This document shows, piece after piece, positions 1 to 7,973 of a DNA stretch of 64,000 nucleotides. How positions within the stretch are numbered: position 1 is the first letter of the stretch; each line of letters opens with the position of its first letter. A model generated the notes under the pieces. That model worked only from the letters and a program-made list of their open reading frames with translations, did no database searches and was not told the DNA's origin. The stretch comes from DASQZK01 sp963763215 (GTDB lineage: Bacteria; Bacteroidota; Bacteroidia; Bacteroidales; GCA-2748055): assembly GCA_963763215.1 (NCBI GenBank), contig CAVXNX010000010.1:124001-188000 (forward strand), written 5' to 3'. A program made the translations under genes and the position numbers.

Positions 1-171
1 GTCCGGGATTTCAAATTGAAGAGGAAAACCAAAATTAAGCAAAAATTTGGCTATCAGGTTTATATTTACTCAAATAACACCATTTCATTCAGAAAGTTCC
101 ATTTAAACCTCCTGAGAATCAAAGACTCTTCCCCATATCAAGCCGGGACCGCATTGCTTTCTCTTCAGATC

Positions 172-260
<89 letters not shown>

Positions 261-640
261 AATATTTAATATCCATTCCGTAAATAAAGAACTTAGAGAT
301 TGGCAAAAAGGTACACACACTTTCTCCCGACGTTCCTGTCGGGGTACGCTCCCGGAATAATCTATCCGGGAAAGGATATCCATTCACGTAAATAAAGAAC
401 TTTTAGAATTGAGGCACGGCTAAGCTTGGATTCATCTTCCGGAAGGTTCTCTAATGCCTCTTTTCAGCAAAACACATACCCTGCTTGCCGCCAATTCAAC
501 CGATTTTCCCCCGGAACATGATCAGCGGTAGGGTGTTCATGCACGTTTTCAATGTGTTACAAAAAAGTCAGGGGATTGATCTCTTTCGTGTTGATTAAAA
601 AACGCGGCGCAAAATACAAAAATATTTTCGAATTAAAATA
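261..640. other. Gene-free spacer between tRNA-Ser and ansA
   Basis: No convincing gene is seen. The stretch holds two imperfect copies of a roughly 35-bp segment (about 270-303 and 376-410, both containing GTAAATAAAGAACTT). A hairpin at 326-343 (CCCGAC, 6-nt loop, GTCGGG) lies downstream of the ansA stop on the transcribed strand and might be a weak terminator, but it lacks a U tract. Confidence 0.5.
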
Positions 641-1681
641 CTAAGTGATTGTAATTTCACCCCGCATGGAACTATTTAAATGCAATTTAATCTCGTCATG
701 GCTCAGGTTCTGTCCGAAAAGCAGCATCATTTTGGTCGTTGCGGCTTCGGTGGTGATATCATACCCGCTGATGACTCCTGCCTCATAAAGTTTCCGGCTG
801 GTCTCATAGGCGCCCAGGCTCACACTTCCAATACTGCATTGGGTGACATCGAGCACGATGATGCCATGTTCGATGGCCCGGCGGATGCGTTTCAAAAACC
901 ATTCATCGGCCGGGGCATTCCCGGAACCGAAGGTTTCAAGGATCACCCCTTTCAGGCCGGGGATGCCCAGTATGGAATCGATAAATTCCCGGTTCATGCC
1001 GGGAAAAAGTTTGAGGATGGCAATATGGTTGTCAAAAACCGTCTGAAGTTTCAGGGGCCGGTTATCCCGGGGAAAAAGAATGGCTTCCCGGTTATATTTG
1101 ATTTTGATGCCGACCTTGCCCAGGGGAGGATAGTTGGCCGACTGGAAGGCATTGAAGTTCTCGGCATTGATCTTGGTGGTGCGGTTTCCCCGGTAGAGCC
1201 GGTTTTCAAAGTATATGCAGACTTCCGGCACGACCGGCCTTGCCGTCTTCATTGGCCGCGGCGATTTCAATGGAAGTGAGAATGTTTTCCTTCCCGTCGG
1301 TCCGGAGAATACCGATCGGCAGCTGTGAACCGGTAAAAATGACCGGTTTGGCAAGGTTTTCAAAGATAAAACTCAGTGCCGAAGCGGAATAGGCCATGGT
1401 ATCGGTGCCATGAAGAATGACAAAACCATCGTAGGCATCATAATTTTCGTAAACGATCTCGGCCATTCTGATCCAGATATCGGGACCGATATCGGAAGAA
1501 TCCATTGGAGGATCGAACGAAATCGTCTGCAGGTTGATATCCGAATTTTTGCAATTCAGGAACCTGCTGGGAAATCTGGTCGAAATTAAGAGGCTGCAGA
1601 GTTCCGTTAGCTGGAATTTTGCACCATCCCAATGGTTCCGCCCGTATAAATGATCAATACTGATCTCTGACCACTGTCCAT
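641..1681 (-). CDS. ansA: Type I (cytoplasmic) L-asparaginase, frameshifted
   Basis: This encodes L-asparaginase, which hydrolyses asparagine to aspartate and ammonia in the cytosol. Visible motifs are the N-terminal YTGGTIG block with the catalytic Thr, the second HGTDTMA block, and the conserved ETFGSGN and DVTQC segments near the C-terminus. The ATG at 1681 gives about 346 residues, normal for the family. The frame is interrupted three times: near 1612 (a one-base insertion creating TAA), near 1535 and near 1235. Homology resumes at once in another frame each time, so sequence error is the likelier explanation. tatD ends 13 bp upstream on the same strand, suggesting co-transcription. Identity is certain; whether the gene is intact in the organism is not. 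Confidence 0.88.
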
Positions 1682-1694
1682 CTAATCAACGATA

Positions 1695-2460
1695 TTAAAT
1701 AATTGCTATTGCATTTTCTGTCGTCTGTCTGGCGATCTCCTCAAAACTACCTGCCGGATGCCGGCCAGTTTTTCGGCCACGAACCTCACGTAGGCGCTTT
1801 CATTGCGCCGGCCCCGGTAAGGCACCGGCGCCAGGTAAGGGGAATCGGTTTCCAGAAGGATCCTTTCCGGCGGGATGATCCCGGACCACCTCTCCAAGGC
1901 CCGAATTTTTAAAGGTCACAATGCCGTTAATCCCGAAATAAAAATCATATTCCAGAATCTTTTTCACGTGGTCCCTGTTCCCGGTAAAACTGTGGAAAAC
2001 CCCTTTCATTCCCGTCTGCCATACCCTGTCGAGGACGGTGAAAATTTCAGTGAACGATTCCCGGGCATGGATGACAACAGGGAGGTTATGTCGGAGGGCC
2101 ATCTGCAACTGCTTTTCAAAGGCGTCTTCCTGCTGCTTTCTGCCATGTTTTATCCCAGTAAAGGTCGATCCCGATTTCCCCGACGGCAATAAAAGCATCC
2201 CCCGGCAGCCATTTCTCCACGACATCCAGTTCTTTCCGGTAATCATCCTTCACCGAAGTGGGATGAAGCCCCATCATCGGGTAGCAGACTCCCGGGAAAT
2301 CATCCCGCATTTTCAACATGGCCGGGATGGTGGACGAATCGATATTGGGCAAAAAAAGTTTCGTCACACCTGCTTCGCGGGCTCTGCCGACCACCTCTGC
2401 CCTGTCGCCGTCAAACTCGTCAAGATATAAATGGGTGTGAGAATCAATCAGCTTCATCAT
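1695..2460 (-). CDS. tatD: TatD family metal-dependent DNase, frameshifted
   Basis: This is a TatD-type hydrolase (amidohydrolase superfamily, two-metal 3'-5' exonuclease/DNase). Motifs occur in order: DSHTHLYLDEFD at the start, GEIGIDLYWD, VIHARES, FHSFTG and ETDSPYLAP. The two ATGs at 2460 and 2457 are both possible starts. The stop at 1695-1697 gives about 255 residues, the usual length. Breaks fall near 2140, 1880 and 1745; after the last one the true C-terminus reads EEIARQTTENAIAII. It sits directly upstream of ansA on the same strand with a 13-bp gap. A possible -7 element lies about 27-34 bp upstream. Confidence 0.87.
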
Positions 2461-2486
2461 CAGTATATCCCTCCGGGAAAGTTGCA

Positions 2487-2494
2487 CAAAGTTA
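2487..2494 (-). promoter_or_regulatory. Possible -7 element for tatD-ansA
   Basis: The reverse strand reads TAACTTTG, an exact match to the Bacteroidota -7 consensus TAnnTTTG, 26 bp upstream of the tatD start. I see no clear TTTG -33 element at the expected distance, so the call is tentative. Confidence 0.35.
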
Positions 2495-2616
2495 CAAAAA
2501 AACAGGAACCTGTTTCGCGCACTTTGTCTCCTGACCGCAAGGTATGAAACCCGGATGCCGCTGTTCACCGATGGGGGAACGGACGGCATCCGGGATAAGG
2601 TCATTCTGTGCATCAC

Positions 2617-3961
2617 TCACACCACTCCCTGGGCCAGCATGGCATCGGCTACTTTGACAAAGCCTCCGATATTGGCACCTTTCATATAATTCACATACCC
2701 GTCTTCCTCTTTCCCGTGTTTAACGCAGGTATCATGAATGCTCAACATGATGGTGTGTAGCCGGTTGTCCACTTCTTCACGGCTCCAGGGCAGACGCATG
2801 GAATTCTGCGTCATCTCCAGTCCGGAAACGGCAACACCTCCGGCATTGGCAGCTTTTCCGGGACCATAAAGGATCCGTTTCGGCAAGAAAACTTCAATCG
2901 CCCCGGGGGTGGAAGGCATATTGGCACCTTCCGAAACCACCTTGCAATTGTTTTTCACAAGGGTTTTGGCATCCTTTTCATTGATTTCATTTTCCGTTGC
3001 CGAGGGAAAAGCTGCATCACATTTCACCTTCCATGGTCTTTCTCCATCAAAATATTCAACACCAAACTGTTCGGCATATTCATAGATCCTGCCCTCGCCG
3101 GATATTTTTCAGTTCCATGATCCACGCCAGCTTTTCATTGTCGATCCCGGCAGGATCATAGATAAAACCCGATGAATCGGACATGGTAATGACTTTTCCT
3201 CCCAGTTCATTGATTTTCTGAACGGTGAACTGGGCGACATTTCCCGAACCCGGAAACGGCACATATTTTCCCGTTAAGGCTTTCACCCATGGTTTTCAGC
3301 ATCTCCTGGGCAAAATACACCGACCCGTACCCGGTGGCTTCAGGGCTGATCAGGCTTCCACCCCATTCAATGCCTTTGCCGGTGAGCACACCGGTAAATT
3401 CATTTTCGAAGCCGTTTGTACTGTCCGAAAAGATACCCGATCTCACGACCTCCGACGCCGATATCCCCGGCAGGAACATCCGTATTGGGTCCGATATGAC
3501 GGAAAAGTTCGGTCATAAAACTCTGACAAAATCGCATGACTTCATTGTCCGATTTTCCCTTCGGGTCAAAATCCGATCCTCCTTTGCCTCCCCCCATGGG
3601 CAGAGTGGTCAGGCTGTTCTTGAAGACCTGCTCAAAAGCCAGGAATTTGAGAATTCCGAGATTGACGGTGGGATGAAACCGTCAATCCGCCCTTGTAAGG
3701 CCCGATGGCACTGTTCATTTCGATCCTGAATCCCCTGTTGATTTCCACTTCACCCTTGTCATTCATCCAGGGAACCCTGAACATGAGCACCCGTTCAGGT
3801 TCCGCAATACGTTCAAGGATTTTCGCATAACGGTACCTCGGATGTTCTTCCATAAAGGGGATCAACGATTCGGAAACTTCCTGCACAGCCTGGTGAAATT
3901 CCGGCTCAGCAGGATTTTTGGCCTTGATCCTGGCCATGAATTGTTCAACTCTGGGATCCAT
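2617..3961 (-). CDS. gdhA: NADP-type glutamate dehydrogenase, frameshifted
   Basis: This is the hexameric glutamate dehydrogenase that interconverts 2-oxoglutarate plus ammonia and glutamate. Fragments follow the family order: MDPRVEQF start, FRIEMNSAIGPYKGGL, PMGGGKGGSDFDPKGKSD with the substrate-binding lysines, NTDVPAGDIGVGGREIGYL, the Rossmann segment VSGFGNVAQF, and C-terminal KGANIGGFVKVADAM. The start at 3961 gives about 447 residues, matching the usual 445-450. Breaks occur near 3690, 3420, 3275 and 3100, each with resumption in another frame. It precedes tatD by about 156 bp. With ansA next door, the local theme is ammonia/amino-acid nitrogen handling. Confidence 0.9.
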
Positions 3962-4000
3962 AATAACACTTTTTATGGTTAGTGAAAAGAAAGAACTGAA

Positions 4001-4008
4001 CAAACTTA
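4001..4008 (-). promoter_or_regulatory. Possible -7 element for gdhA
   Basis: The reverse strand reads TAAGTTTG (TAnnTTTG) 39 bp upstream of the chosen gdhA start at 3961. No TTTG box lies at a suitable distance. Confidence 0.3.
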
Positions 4009-4138
4009 TCAATAAAACAAATCAGTTGACTTATCATTTCACATACTCTTCAATATAATATTAAGCTTTAAGCCGTATAAGTCAGGTATGACGGCCGTCT
4101 CCGGTGCTTACAATCTGTAATGTTATACAGCAGGGGGA

Positions 4139-4241
4139 AGTGGGTACGTGGGTACGTGGGTACGTGGGTACGTGGGTACGTGGGTACGGGGGTACGGGGG
4201 TACGGGGGTACGTGGGTACGGGGGTACGCGGGTACGGGTGG
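4139..4241. repeat. Octamer tandem array (GTGGGTAC)n
   Basis: About 12-13 tandem copies of GTGGGTAC, with G/T and C/T variants in the right half (GGGGGTAC, GCGGGTAC). Short ORFs across it only translate the repeat. The same octamer recurs in shorter arrays near 4869-4899, 5557-5596 and 5878-5908, and in degenerate form near 49022-49056, so it is a dispersed family rather than one local slippage event. Confidence 0.9.
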
Positions 4242-4256
4242 GATGTAGGGACAGGT

Positions 4257-4945
4257 AATGCAAATCCTGGCTGAAACCAAACGCAGTTCGAAATCCTGTT
4301 GTCAAACAATTCAGTAATGCATCTTCAAGCCCCTGCCCCTCCGCTAAAGCTATGCGGCACGCGGAACGGGGCGAAATCACGAGCACAGGGTGTAGCCCTG
4401 TGTATCAGTGCGAATGCGAATCGAAGCCCCAACGGGACGAAATCAATTTCCCAGGATCAATTTTTCTTTCTCTGGAAATGTTCATATGGATTTGGAGTTG
4501 ATCCGTAAATCTGGTGTTTTAGATTGCGCCCCGTTCCGCGTGCCGCATAGCTTTAGCGGAGGGGCAGGGGCTCATGTTAAAAACCTGTACTTTGATCTCA
4601 TTTCAAACATTCCTTGATGTTTCAATATCAAGGTTTCGAACACCAAAGGTATTGTCCCAGGCCTGAGGCACTTTTACCCTGAAAAGAAAAACGAGTTGAA
4701 GGAATAAACAGCATTGCAACAAACTGTATACCCGCTGGTTTGACTGATTCACATGAAAAAAACCGAATTGTTTTTAAAAACGAAAAAGAAAATCCTTTGG
4801 ATGAACCGCCCTTCGGCTAAGCTCAGGGACCGGAACCGAATTCGCATTTTTTGAGGGTGTTTGAGCACGCGGGTACGGGGGTACGGGAAGCGTGGGTACC
4901 GCTAATGCAATTCCTGGCTGAAACCAAACTTGGTTAGAAATCCTG
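4257..4945. repeat. Two copies of an approximately 42-bp post-octamer segment
   Basis: The segment containing CCTGGCTGAAACCAAAC occurs at 4257-4298 and again at 4904-4945. Each copy directly follows an octamer array. Identity is high but imperfect. The pairing of array plus downstream segment suggests one repeat unit inserted twice, with the 46-bp inverted repeat element lying between the copies. Confidence 0.7.
4328..4572. repeat. 245-bp MITE-like element with perfect 46-bp terminal inverted repeats
   Basis: Positions 4328-4373 and 4527-4572 are exact reverse complements over 46 bp. They enclose 153 bp with no coding capacity. The interior carries a small hairpin (CACAGGG..CCCTGTG) and an AGCCCCAACGGGACGAAATC segment that resembles REP-type intergenic repeats. 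No transposase is encoded here and no target-site duplication is obvious. This could be a non-autonomous transposable element or a bulky hairpin-forming REP. Confidence 0.8.
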
Positions 4946-5065
4946 GGAGCGAACAATAACGATTTGAAGGAATAAACGGCACTGTAACAAACAATAGCCC
5001 AGTGGATAACCCGTGGTCTGATGACACGATAAGCCCCAACCCTGAAGTGGTTGAATTGAATCTTA
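4690..5065. repeat. Two REP-like palindromic elements (weak and clear copy)
   Basis: A clear copy at about 4958-5065 carries GAAGGAATAAACGGCACTGTAACAAACA followed by AGCCCAGTGGATAACCC and AACCCTGAAGTGGTTGAA. A weaker copy at about 4695-4742 shares TTGAAGGAATAAACAGCATTG. The best-preserved relative in the window is at 49220-49316, where the internal palindromes are intact. These are intergenic structural repeats without coding content. Confidence 0.6.
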
Positions 5066-5110
5066 AATGTTTTTTCAATTCCGGATAAAGCTGTCAACGT
5101 CCCCAACAAC

Positions 5111-5195
5111 CCTCAAACAACTCCGATAGCTATTGGGGTTGTTTGAGGATGGTTTGAGAATGGTTTGAGGATGGTTTGAGAATGGTTTGAGAATC
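5111..5195. repeat. 11-bp tandem array (GATGGTTTGAG)n with inverted flank
   Basis: About five copies of an 11-mer, GATGGTTTGAG with A/G variation, run from 5139 to 5195. CCTCAAACAAC at 5111-5121 is the exact reverse complement of GTTGTTTGAGG at the array start, so the edge can form a hairpin. The same 11-mer forms a second array at 6139-6216. Confidence 0.85.
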
Positions 5196-5474
5196 GTTTT
5201 GGGAGAATTTAGCCGAAGGAAGATCGGGAAGAAATGTCTGAATTTTAGGCATTTTCCCCACCAAAACAGGTGATCGGCCTTAAATCTCATTTCCTCTGAA
5301 ACCCGCATAAAAACAGCCTGTTGAAAACTTTTCATCAAAATGTCCGGAAACGGACGCTGAGATTCGGGGGGCTGGAGCGATTAAGGGCCGGAAGGTGTAA
5401 GGTGGGGGCGGGTCCCTTTTACATCTAAGACGTTATTAAAAAGGATATTGCCAGAGCTGTACCCGGATGTCAGG

Positions 5475-5512
5475 GAAAGTGAGAAAGTGAGAAAGTGAGA
5501 AAGTGAGAAGGA
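5475..5512. repeat. Octamer tandem array (AAGTGAGA)n
   Basis: Four to five tandem copies of AAGTGAGA. It is unrelated in sequence to the GTGGGTAC family, is non-coding, and lies between the other repeats of the 4-6.2 kb block. Confidence 0.85.
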
Positions 5513-5556
5513 TGGCAACCAAATAAAACGACGAATGAGGTTAGGAGACGATAAAC

Positions 5557-5843
5557 GTGGATACGTGGGTACGTGGGTACGTGGGTACGTGGGTATGATA
5601 AGACGTAGGGACAAGGATAGTCGTCAGTTCTGGATCACGAATCAAATTGAAACCGTGCAGGCGATCATCCTGGCAGAATGCTCCTCCACCAACACCGTTT
5701 ATAATACGTTCTCCGTTCTCCACGAAAAAACCTTAGCAGAGCGCGATGGCAACCCGCGATTGGTGCGAACCTGAACGAGCCCGGCCCCAGTGATGTTGGC
5801 CTGTGCGACAAGGGCGAGAGAGGGTTGTCAATCGCGGAGGGTT
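5557..5843. repeat. Composite repeat unit A (octamer array plus about 240 bp)
   Basis: The unit begins with four to five copies of GTGGGTAC, continues with GATAAGACGTAGGGACAAGGAT, and ends in a strongly conserved block at 5733-5828. The same architecture recurs at 5878-6146. Unit A alone extends into CAATCGCGGAGGGTT, which is complementary to the CAACCCGCGATTG inside the conserved block, so about 90 bp can fold back. No ORF in it has protein-like features. Confidence 0.8.
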
Positions 5844-5877
5844 TCTTTGTTACTTTCTTTTGCCCTTGAAGGGGAGG

Positions 5878-6146
5878 TGGGTATGTGAATACGTGGGTAC
5901 GTGGGTACGATAAGACGTATGGACAAGGATCGTTGCCAGTTCCTTGTCAGGCAAATCGGAATAAAATCGTGCATACGATCATACCGAGGGAATGCTCCTC
6001 CACCAACACCATTTAAAATTCATTCTCCGATTTACACGATTTAAAATCTTAGCAGAGTGCGTGGGCAACCCGCGATTGGTGCGAACCTGAACGAGCCCGG
6101 CCCCAGTGATGTTGGCCTGTGCGACAAGGGCGAGAGAGGGTTGTTT
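5878..6146. repeat. Composite repeat unit B, second copy of unit A
   Basis: This copy starts with a short GTGGGTAC array and GATAAGACGTATGGACAAGGAT, contains GAATGCTCCTCCACCAACACC like unit A, and ends with the conserved block at 6049-6143. That block is nearly identical to 5733-5828 over about 95 bp, differing only at the first few positions. The middle portions have diverged with indels. It runs directly into the second 11-bp array. Confidence 0.8.
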
Positions 6147-6216
6147 GAGGATGGTTTGAGGGTGGTTTGAGGGTGGTTTGAGGGTGGTTTGAGGATGGTT
6201 TGAGGGTGGTTTGAGG
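6139..6216. repeat. Second 11-bp tandem array (GATGGTTTGAG)n
   Basis: About seven copies of GATGGTTTGAG / GGTGGTTTGAG end roughly 20 bp from the dprA stop codon. This is the same unit as the array at 5139-5195. Read on the dprA-sense strand it is CTCAAACCATC; it has no U tract and is not a standard terminator. Confidence 0.85.
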
Positions 6217-6234
6217 AAAAGAGACCTTAACCGA

Positions 6235-7344
6235 CTAGTGGGTCAGACGGTAAAATTGCCCCGGCAACACAACGACAATGCCCTCAAATTCAAGGTTCAA
6301 TAACACGGGCGACAATTTTTTTACCGGCCAGCCGAGACGGATACTGAGTTCATCGATATTGAGCTTTTCGTCTTTGCGAAGTTCAGCAACAACACATTCT
6401 TCATCATCCGAAAGCTCTGCAAACAGCAGTCCCTGCCGGGGTAGTGAGGGGGATTCCCGGATGTCCCATCCCAGGGAATATTCCAGGTCGCGGCAGTCCT
6501 CGATCAGAGCGGCCTTGTTTTTCTTGATCAGGTGGTTACAGCCCGACGACATTTCATCGTACGTCCGGCCCGGCAATGCCAGCACATCCCGGTTATACGA
6601 ACCCGCAATGTCGGCGGTGATCAGCGCTCCGCCCTTGAGCCCCGATTCCACGACAATGGTGGCATCACTCAGACCGGCAATGATCCTGTTCCTCTTGATG
6701 AAATTATTCCGTTCAGGCTGCATGTCAGAGGTGAAATCACTGACCAGGCATCCTCCCTCGAGGATCCTGACGGCCAGGTTCCTGTTCTCCGCCGGATAAA
6801 CGGTGTGCAGCCCGTGGGCCATCACCGCCACCGTGGGCAGACCAAATTTCAGGGCTGACGAATGGGCCTGGTAATCGATGCCATAGGCCAGTCCGCTCAC
6901 AATGATCGTCCCGGGATGACGTTCTGAAATCTCGCGCACGAGCTTCTGACACTGATCCAAACCGTATTCGGTGGCACGCCGCGTCCCCACAATGCTTACC
7001 GCTTTCGGGGAATTCAATACATTGCTGCCCTTTAAAAAAAGGATGAGCGGGGCATCGGGACACTGCCTCAGCCTGACCGGATAAGCCGGATCGCGGAAAT
7101 CCATGATGGTGATTTCATGCTGCCGGCAAAATTCGATCTCCCTGTCGGCCTTCTCCAACAAACCCGGGGCCCCGGTGCGGCCCGACAAGATCGAGCCGAT
7201 GCCGGGAATGCGCTGGAGCTTTTCACTGCCGGCTCTGAACACGGCTTCGGGCGAGCCCGAGTAGGCGATCAGTTTGCGTGCTGTTACCGCTCCCACCATC
7301 GGGACCATGGAAAGGGCAATGAGATACCTGATTTGTTCGTCCAT
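6235..7344 (-). CDS. dprA: DNA processing protein DprA/Smf
   Basis: DprA binds incoming single-stranded DNA during natural transformation and loads RecA. The intact frame shows an N-terminal helix-hairpin-helix/SAM-like region, a Rossmann-type SMF core (IVGTRRATEYG, VSGLAYGIDYQAH, HGLHTVYPAENR, SDFTSDMQPERNNFIKRNRI, ALPGRTYD, GCNHLIKKNKAAL), and a C-terminal winged-helix-like domain. I prefer the Met at 7344 (MDEQIRYLIALSMVP), giving 369 residues; an in-frame ATG at 7365 would add seven residues. The gene is unbroken. The small membrane-protein gene lies just upstream on the same strand. No other competence gene is nearby. Confidence 0.95.
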   Translation of the reverse strand: MDEQIRYLIALSMVPMVGAVTARKLIAYSGSPEAVFRAGSEKLQRIPGIGSILSGRTGAPGLLEKADREIEFCRQHEITIMDFRDPAYPVRLRQCPDAPLILFLKGSNVLNSPKAVSIVGTRRATEYGLDQCQKLVREISERHPGTIIVSGLAYGIDYQAHSSALKFGLPTVAVMAHGLHTVYPAENRNLAVRILEGGCLVSDFTSDMQPERNNFIKRNRIIAGLSDATIVVESGLKGGALITADIAGSYNRDVLALPGRTYDEMSSGCNHLIKKNKAALIEDCRDLEYSLGWDIRESPSLPRQGLLFAELSDDEECVVAELRKDEKLNIDELSIRLGWPVKKLSPVLLNLEFEGIVVVLPGQFYRLTH

Positions 7345-7410
7345 AAAGAGGCATTTTCTATGCATTTATGGCAATTCTGGGAAAAAATCAGCGTATGAAC
7401 CGGGAAATTT

Positions 7411-7893
7411 TTACGATTTTATTTTAATGTACTGGGACAAAGCACGTTTCATTTTTTCGCGATCGGAAGGGCTCACGATGGAAAGACTGACCGGCGGATA
7501 ATGGGCAATGCCCTTGGGCATCCGCCTGTAGAGAATGATGGTTTCGACCCCCGGGAAACTTTTCCGTGTCTCAAACTTCACAAACTGCTCCTTGGGAATT
7601 TCCACCGAATGTTTTTTACGGTTCAGTGCGCTCACGTTATAATAGCGGAGAATGATCTTTTGGCCGTTGTCACTGAAATACACATACGCCGGCCGGATAA
7701 ATATATGCCATGCCGTCAGGCCGGCATACAGAAGGATGACCACGATGAGCCAGATATCGCGGTCGATCCCCAGAACGGGCTCTTTGAACAGCCTGGAGAA
7801 CAGGATGAACATGAGGAGCGGGGTGAAAATAACGGTGGCCACCAGCTTTTGAAGCCAGATATTCAGCGTATTCCTTTTATTTTCGAATTTCAT
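7411..7893 (-). CDS. Hypothetical membrane protein, two TM segments
   Basis: This is a 160-residue protein with no family I can name. Two hydrophobic segments at roughly residues 15-35 and 46-66 suggest a membrane hairpin. The C-terminal ~90 residues are soluble and basic, with a strand-rich pattern (IILRYYNVSALNRKK, FVKFETRKSFPGVETIILY) resembling bacterial PH-like membrane-associated domains. It precedes dprA by about 66 bp on the same strand and may be co-transcribed. Function unknown. Confidence 0.75.
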   Translation of the reverse strand: MKFENKRNTLNIWLQKLVATVIFTPLLMFILFSRLFKEPVLGIDRDIWLIVVILLYAGLTAWHIFIRPAYVYFSDNGQKIILRYYNVSALNRKKHSVEIPKEQFVKFETRKSFPGVETIILYRRMPKGIAHYPPVSLSIVSPSDREKMKRALSQYIKIKS

Positions 7894-7973
7894 TTCCGTG
7901 CAGGGTTTGACCGGGAAATTTCCCGGGACAGGTGCAAGTTAATCGTCACACCCAAGGTATCAAAGAAATCGGT

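Noticed and set aside
310..335. Partial duplicate of tRNA-Ser (GGTACACAC.CTTT)
   Set aside because: Only about 15 bases match the variable-arm region and no stem can form; probably chance.
4068..4386. Three overlapping minus-strand ORFs with PYPRT/TYPRTHVP repeats
   Set aside because: They are translations of the GTGGGTAC array in three frames, with no start context or conserved flanks.
5075..5338. 87-codon minus-strand ORF overlapping the 11-bp array
   Set aside because: Much of it is the translated repeat; the remainder has no recognisable domain or start signal.
5800..5835. GTGCGAC as the 5' end of a group II intron
   Set aside because: No reverse transcriptase, no domain V-like hairpin and no plausible 3' end; the five-base match is not significant.
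4139..5909. Possible CRISPR arrays in the repeat block
   Set aside because: The repeats are 7-11 bp, directly tandem and have no spacers; there are no cas genes.
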